Assembly (NCBI GenBank): GCA_030621865.1 | Contig: JAUXGW010000003.1 | Span: 1-40,066, forward strand | Length of the DNA stretch: 40,066 nucleotides | DNA from: Actinomycetes bacterium | GTDB taxonomy: Bacteria; Actinomycetota; Acidimicrobiia; Acidimicrobiales; Microtrichaceae | Direction: 5' to 3' | Shown here: positions 36,623 through 40,066 of the stretch, one piece after another | How positions within the stretch are numbered: position 1 is the first letter of the stretch | How the letters are laid out: every line of letters starts with the position of its first letter | The notes under the pieces: generated by a model | The model's database searches: none | What the model saw: only the letters and a program-made list of their open reading frames with translations | What the model was told of the DNA's origin: nothing | Translations under genes and position numbers: made by a program

Positions 36623-38788
36623 ATGGCGAATACCTCTGGCTCCACAGCACCGAAGAAACGCAAATCGATCCTCTGGAAGTCAAGGAGGGTGTTCTACGCG
36701 TTGGCCGTGGTGGCCTTTGTCGCCGTCGGTGGACTCTGGCTGGTCCTGAACACCATCGAGCTACCGGCCGCCGAGCGCCCTGTCGAGACCAGCTTTGTCT
36801 GCGACATCAATGTGCCTCCCGGTGAGTGCGGATTCGACTCGAGCATGGCTACCTTGCGCACTGCCGAAGAACGCGTGCTGATCAACTATGACGACTTGCC
36901 GCCCATGGTCGTCGAGGCCGTCCTGGCCACCGAGGACCGTGGATTCTTCAACCACAACGGCATCGATCCATTGGGAATCATGCGAGCTGTCTACCGGGAT
37001 CTGGCCGGCGATTCCGAATCACAGCAAGGTGGTTCCACCATCACCCAGCAGTACGTGAAGAACGAGTTTCTCACCTCTGAACGGACTGTCGAACGCAAGA
37101 TCAAGGAGGCCGTCATGTCGGTCAAACTTGAGCAGGAACTCGACAAGCGTGAAATCCTCACCCGGTACCTGAACGAGGTCTACTTCGGCCGTGGTGCCTA
37201 CGGGATCGAGGCCGCGTCCCGTGTGTACTTCGGGGTCGGTGTGGGCGATCTTCAGCTGTATCAGGCGGCCTATCTGGCCGGCCTCATTCGCTCTCCTGAA
37301 ACGGCGGACGCAGCCAAGGACCCCACCGAAGCCACCAGGCGCCGCAATTTGACGCTCGATGCGATGGTCTCCGAGGAGTACATCACGTCTGAGGAGGCCG
37401 ACGCGGCCAAGGACATTCCGTGGATCACCGAACCCACCAGGGCCGACGGATCACCGAACATTGTCACAGTGTTCCCCCGCCCGAGTCGGGACAGCGACTT
37501 CGGCAACGTCCAGCATGCGGACATCGGCTCGGAGTACTGGCTCGAACTGGTGCGCAAACAGCTGCGGGGACGGTTCGGCGAAGGAGCGGAGACCCACGGT
37601 CTGCGGGTGTACACGAGCTTTGATCCCTACCTGCAACGAGCCGCAACCGATGCTGTCAACGATGTACTTGATGAGCCGGATGCACCCCTCGGATCACTGG
37701 TTTCGGTGGACCGTGACGGTCGCGTGCGGGCCATGGTGGGAGGCAAGGATTTCGATGTTGACCAGGTCAACCTTGCGCTGGGTGCCGAAGGTGGTGGCTC
37801 CGGTCGACCGGCGGGTTCAACGTTCAAGCCCCTCGCTCTGGCCACGTTTGTCGAACAGGACTACTCGACCCAGTCGCGATTCCGGGCGCCCGCCACGACC
37901 TCCTTCCCGGAGGTGTACGCCTCCCCGGGTGAACTCTGGACTCCCGGCAATTACGACGGCCGCAGTCATGGAGTCCAGACAATTGCCGAAGCGACATGGA
38001 ATTCCACGAACACGGTCTTCGCCGGTGTCGTGGACGAAATCACTCCTGAATCACTGGTGGAGATGGCGGGTCGACTGGGCGTGAAGAGCGAACTCGCTCC
38101 CAACTACTCACTGGTGCTGGGAACGTCCGACGTTTCCGTGGTGGACATGGCTTCGGCATACTCCACTTTCTCCCGTCACGGAGTGCAGGTCGATCCGTAC
38201 GTGATCACCCGGGTTGAGGACAGCGAGGGGAACCTGCTGTTCGATGCTGAGACCGAGACACGGCGTGAGCAGGCGATTTCACCCCAAGTGGCTGACACAG
38301 TTTCGTCGGTGCTCACCGGCGTGATCCAGAAGGGCTCTGGCACCGGCGCACGACTGAATGTGCCGGCCGCGGGCAAGACGGGAACCACAGACAACTCGAC
38401 CGATGCCTGGTTCAGCGGCTTCACCTGCGACTTCACCACGTCGGTCTGGATGGGTTACGAGAATCCGCAGAAGATGCGGTACAAAGGCCGAACCGTATAC
38501 GGCGGCAATTATCCCGCGACCATCTGGAAAGCGTTCATGGACGTCATCACCGAGGGGAACGAACCTTGCGATTTCGACGATGTGGACGCCGGGGGCAAGA
38601 TCCTGAACAGCAACACGCGGCCCAGCAGTCAGACCACTACCACGCAAAGAGCTGCCAGCTCAGTCCCGTCGACCAGCGAACCAGCCGCGTCCACGACGTC
38701 CTCGCCTCCGGAGACCACGGCTCCCCCCTCCACGACTGCTCCCCCTGACCCAACGGTACCGACGACTCCGGATCCCACTACCCCGTAG
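36623..38788 (+). CDS. class A penicillin-binding protein (transglycosylase/transpeptidase, PonA-like)
   Basis: EAVLATEDRGFFNHNGIDPLGIMRAVYRDL, QQGGSTITQQYVKN, GRPAGSTFKPLAL, AAGKTGTTDNSTDAWFSGFT; Thr/Pro-rich tail. Confidence 0.95.
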   Translation: MANTSGSTAPKKRKSILWKSRRVFYALAVVAFVAVGGLWLVLNTIELPAAERPVETSFVCDINVPPGECGFDSSMATLRTAEERVLINYDDLPPMVVEAVLATEDRGFFNHNGIDPLGIMRAVYRDLAGDSESQQGGSTITQQYVKNEFLTSERTVERKIKEAVMSVKLEQELDKREILTRYLNEVYFGRGAYGIEAASRVYFGVGVGDLQLYQAAYLAGLIRSPETADAAKDPTEATRRRNLTLDAMVSEEYITSEEADAAKDIPWITEPTRADGSPNIVTVFPRPSRDSDFGNVQHADIGSEYWLELVRKQLRGRFGEGAETHGLRVYTSFDPYLQRAATDAVNDVLDEPDAPLGSLVSVDRDGRVRAMVGGKDFDVDQVNLALGAEGGGSGRPAGSTFKPLALATFVEQDYSTQSRFRAPATTSFPEVYASPGELWTPGNYDGRSHGVQTIAEATWNSTNTVFAGVVDEITPESLVEMAGRLGVKSELAPNYSLVLGTSDVSVVDMASAYSTFSRHGVQVDPYVITRVEDSEGNLLFDAETETRREQAISPQVADTVSSVLTGVIQKGSGTGARLNVPAAGKTGTTDNSTDAWFSGFTCDFTTSVWMGYENPQKMRYKGRTVYGGNYPATIWKAFMDVITEGNEPCDFDDVDAGGKILNSNTRPSSQTTTTQRAASSVPSTSEPAASTTSSPPETTAPPSTTAPPDPTVPTTPDPTTP

Positions 38789-38810
38789 GTCGGCAGCCTG
38801 TGGGTACGAA

Positions 38811-39068
38811 CTATTCCTCTTCGTCGATGACCGAATGCGGGAAAGTTGCGCAGCAGGACGCGCACCAGTACTCGATATCGGCAGGGGCGGCCACGACTTC
38901 GGGGTCAGCACCGGGAAGATCAGTGCGTGGTGGATCGGTAGCGCGTTGAGGGTCGGTGCTGCCGATCGCATCCCCTGAAGGGTCCTCGGACTCCAGAAGG
39001 TAGATGCGCTGGACCTTGAGAAGGTCCGATTCGGTGCGACCACAGCTCTCACAATGTTCCGGCTTCAT
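38811..39068 (-). CDS. small putative zinc-ribbon protein
   Basis: 85 aa with HCESCGRTESDLLKVQRIYLLES...IEYWCASCCATFPHSV (paired Cys motifs). Confidence 0.6.
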   Translation of the reverse strand: MKPEHCESCGRTESDLLKVQRIYLLESEDPSGDAIGSTDPQRATDPPRTDLPGADPEVVAAPADIEYWCASCCATFPHSVIDEEE

Positions 39069-39224
39069 GAGGTGCAGTCTTGCCGCTGTGGAGGCAGGCG
39101 TGGTCCCTGAGGTCGCAGAGGCAACTCTGGAGCGGGAAGTTCTTGGTTTTAGCGCCGATGTGGTTTACCGTTCTTGTCGTGGCCGGCAGCCGAGTGGCGC
39201 TGGACCCGACAGGAGGTGGAGGCA

Positions 39225-40066
39225 GTGGCTCCAGCCAGCAGGATGACCGTACCCAAGGTGTCGGCCCGCAAGGTCTGTAACGGTGAAGAGCCGTTGGTGA
39301 TGGTGACCGCGTATGACGCACCCGGCGCGAGAGTCGCGTCGGAGGCGGGTGTTGACATGATCCTCGTTGGTGACTCCCTCGCGATGGTGGTTCTCGGCTA
39401 CGAGGACACTCTGTCGGTGACGATCGATGACATGGCTCACCACACCGCCGCGGTGGGCCGTGCCAACCCGAATTCGCTGATCGTGGGTGACATGCCGTGG
39501 ATGAGTTATCACACCTCGCGATCGGACACTGTGAACAACGCTGCCAAGCTGATTCGCGCCGGTGCCCAGTGCGTGAAGCTCGAGGGTGGCGCCAAGCGCG
39601 TGGCGATGATCGAAGCGCTCGTTGACGCAGAGATTCCGGTGATGGGGCATCTGGGACTCACTCCGCAGTCCATGCACGCAATGGGCGGATTCAAGGTGCA
39701 GGCCAAACAATCCGAAACGGCACTCAATCTGGTTGCCGATGCCAAAGCGCTTCAGCATGCCGGTTGTTTCGCCCTCGTGCTCGAAGGTATCCCCGGTACT
39801 GTCGCCCGCCTGATCACCGATTCGTTGGACATTCCGACCATAGGCATCGGAGCCGGCGCCGGCACTGACGGCCAGGTTCTCGTCTATCACGATCTGCTGG
39901 GACTCGAAGACCGTACAGCTCCCAAGTTCGTGCGACGTTATGCCGACCTGCGTACCGATGCCGTGACCGCGATCGGTGCCTTTGCGAGCGACGTTCGCGG
40001 CGGTGCGTTCCCGTCCGAGGCAGAGACGTATCACCTCAGCGAGGATGAGACCGAAGCGCTTGCGCT
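39225..40066 (+). CDS. panB: 3-methyl-2-oxobutanoate hydroxymethyltransferase (3' end truncated by window)
   Basis: Manual translation: VSARKVCNGEEPLVMVTAYDAPGARVASEAGVDMILVGDSLAMVVLGYEDTLSVTIDDMAHHTAAVGR...MGHLGLTPQS; GTG at 39225 with AGGAGG upstream. Confidence 0.95.
   Translation, partial: MAPASRMTVPKVSARKVCNGEEPLVMVTAYDAPGARVASEAGVDMILVGDSLAMVVLGYEDTLSVTIDDMAHHTAAVGRANPNSLIVGDMPWMSYHTSRSDTVNNAAKLIRAGAQCVKLEGGAKRVAMIEALVDAEIPVMGHLGLTPQSMHAMGGFKVQAKQSETALNLVADAKALQHAGCFALVLEGIPGTVARLITDSLDIPTIGIGAGAGTDGQVLVYHDLLGLEDRTAPKFVRRYADLRTDAVTAIGAFASDVRGGAFPSEAETYHLSEDETEALA

Overview
The window is a GC-rich actinobacterial chromosomal origin neighbourhood. Gene content and sequence style suggest Acidimicrobiia-like, but that is inference. 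Gene order follows the conserved oriC region: gyrA-gyrB-DUF721-recF-dnaN-[oriC]-dnaA on the minus strand, then rpmH-rnpA-yidD-yidC-jag-rsmG-[parS]-parA-parB on the plus strand. A trxA/trxB-CwlM-like-SigM-anti-sigma-kinase-DUF6049 block comparable to Mycobacterium Rv3909-Rv3915 follows on the minus strand. The flanks carry an N-acyl-D-amino-acid deacylase, TesB, an F420/LLM oxidoreductase, an inositol monophosphatase-like protein, a WhiG/FliA-type sigma factor, tRNA-Ile, DUF3566, an AcuC-like deacetylase, a CCA-adding enzyme, USP, a methyltransferase, DUF5318, a class A PBP and panB. Most interesting points: (1) no MurJ transporter lies between DUF6049 and the kinase, leaving an intact-looking Ser/Thr kinase + TM + discoidin-like protein; (2) the CwlM-like gene has no ATG/GTG/TTG start in frame ahead of its first peptidoglycan-binding domain, and overlaps the trxA stop as CTGA; (3) oriC carries a candidate DnaA-trio unwinding element and a five-unit 15-bp tandem array containing DnaA-box cores; (4) a perfect inverted pair of DnaA boxes lies downstream of parB; (5) residues at quinolone-resistance positions in both GyrA and GyrB are atypical; (6) short tandem duplications of about 12-18 bp recur in linkers and leaders. 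No mobile elements or CRISPR arrays were seen.
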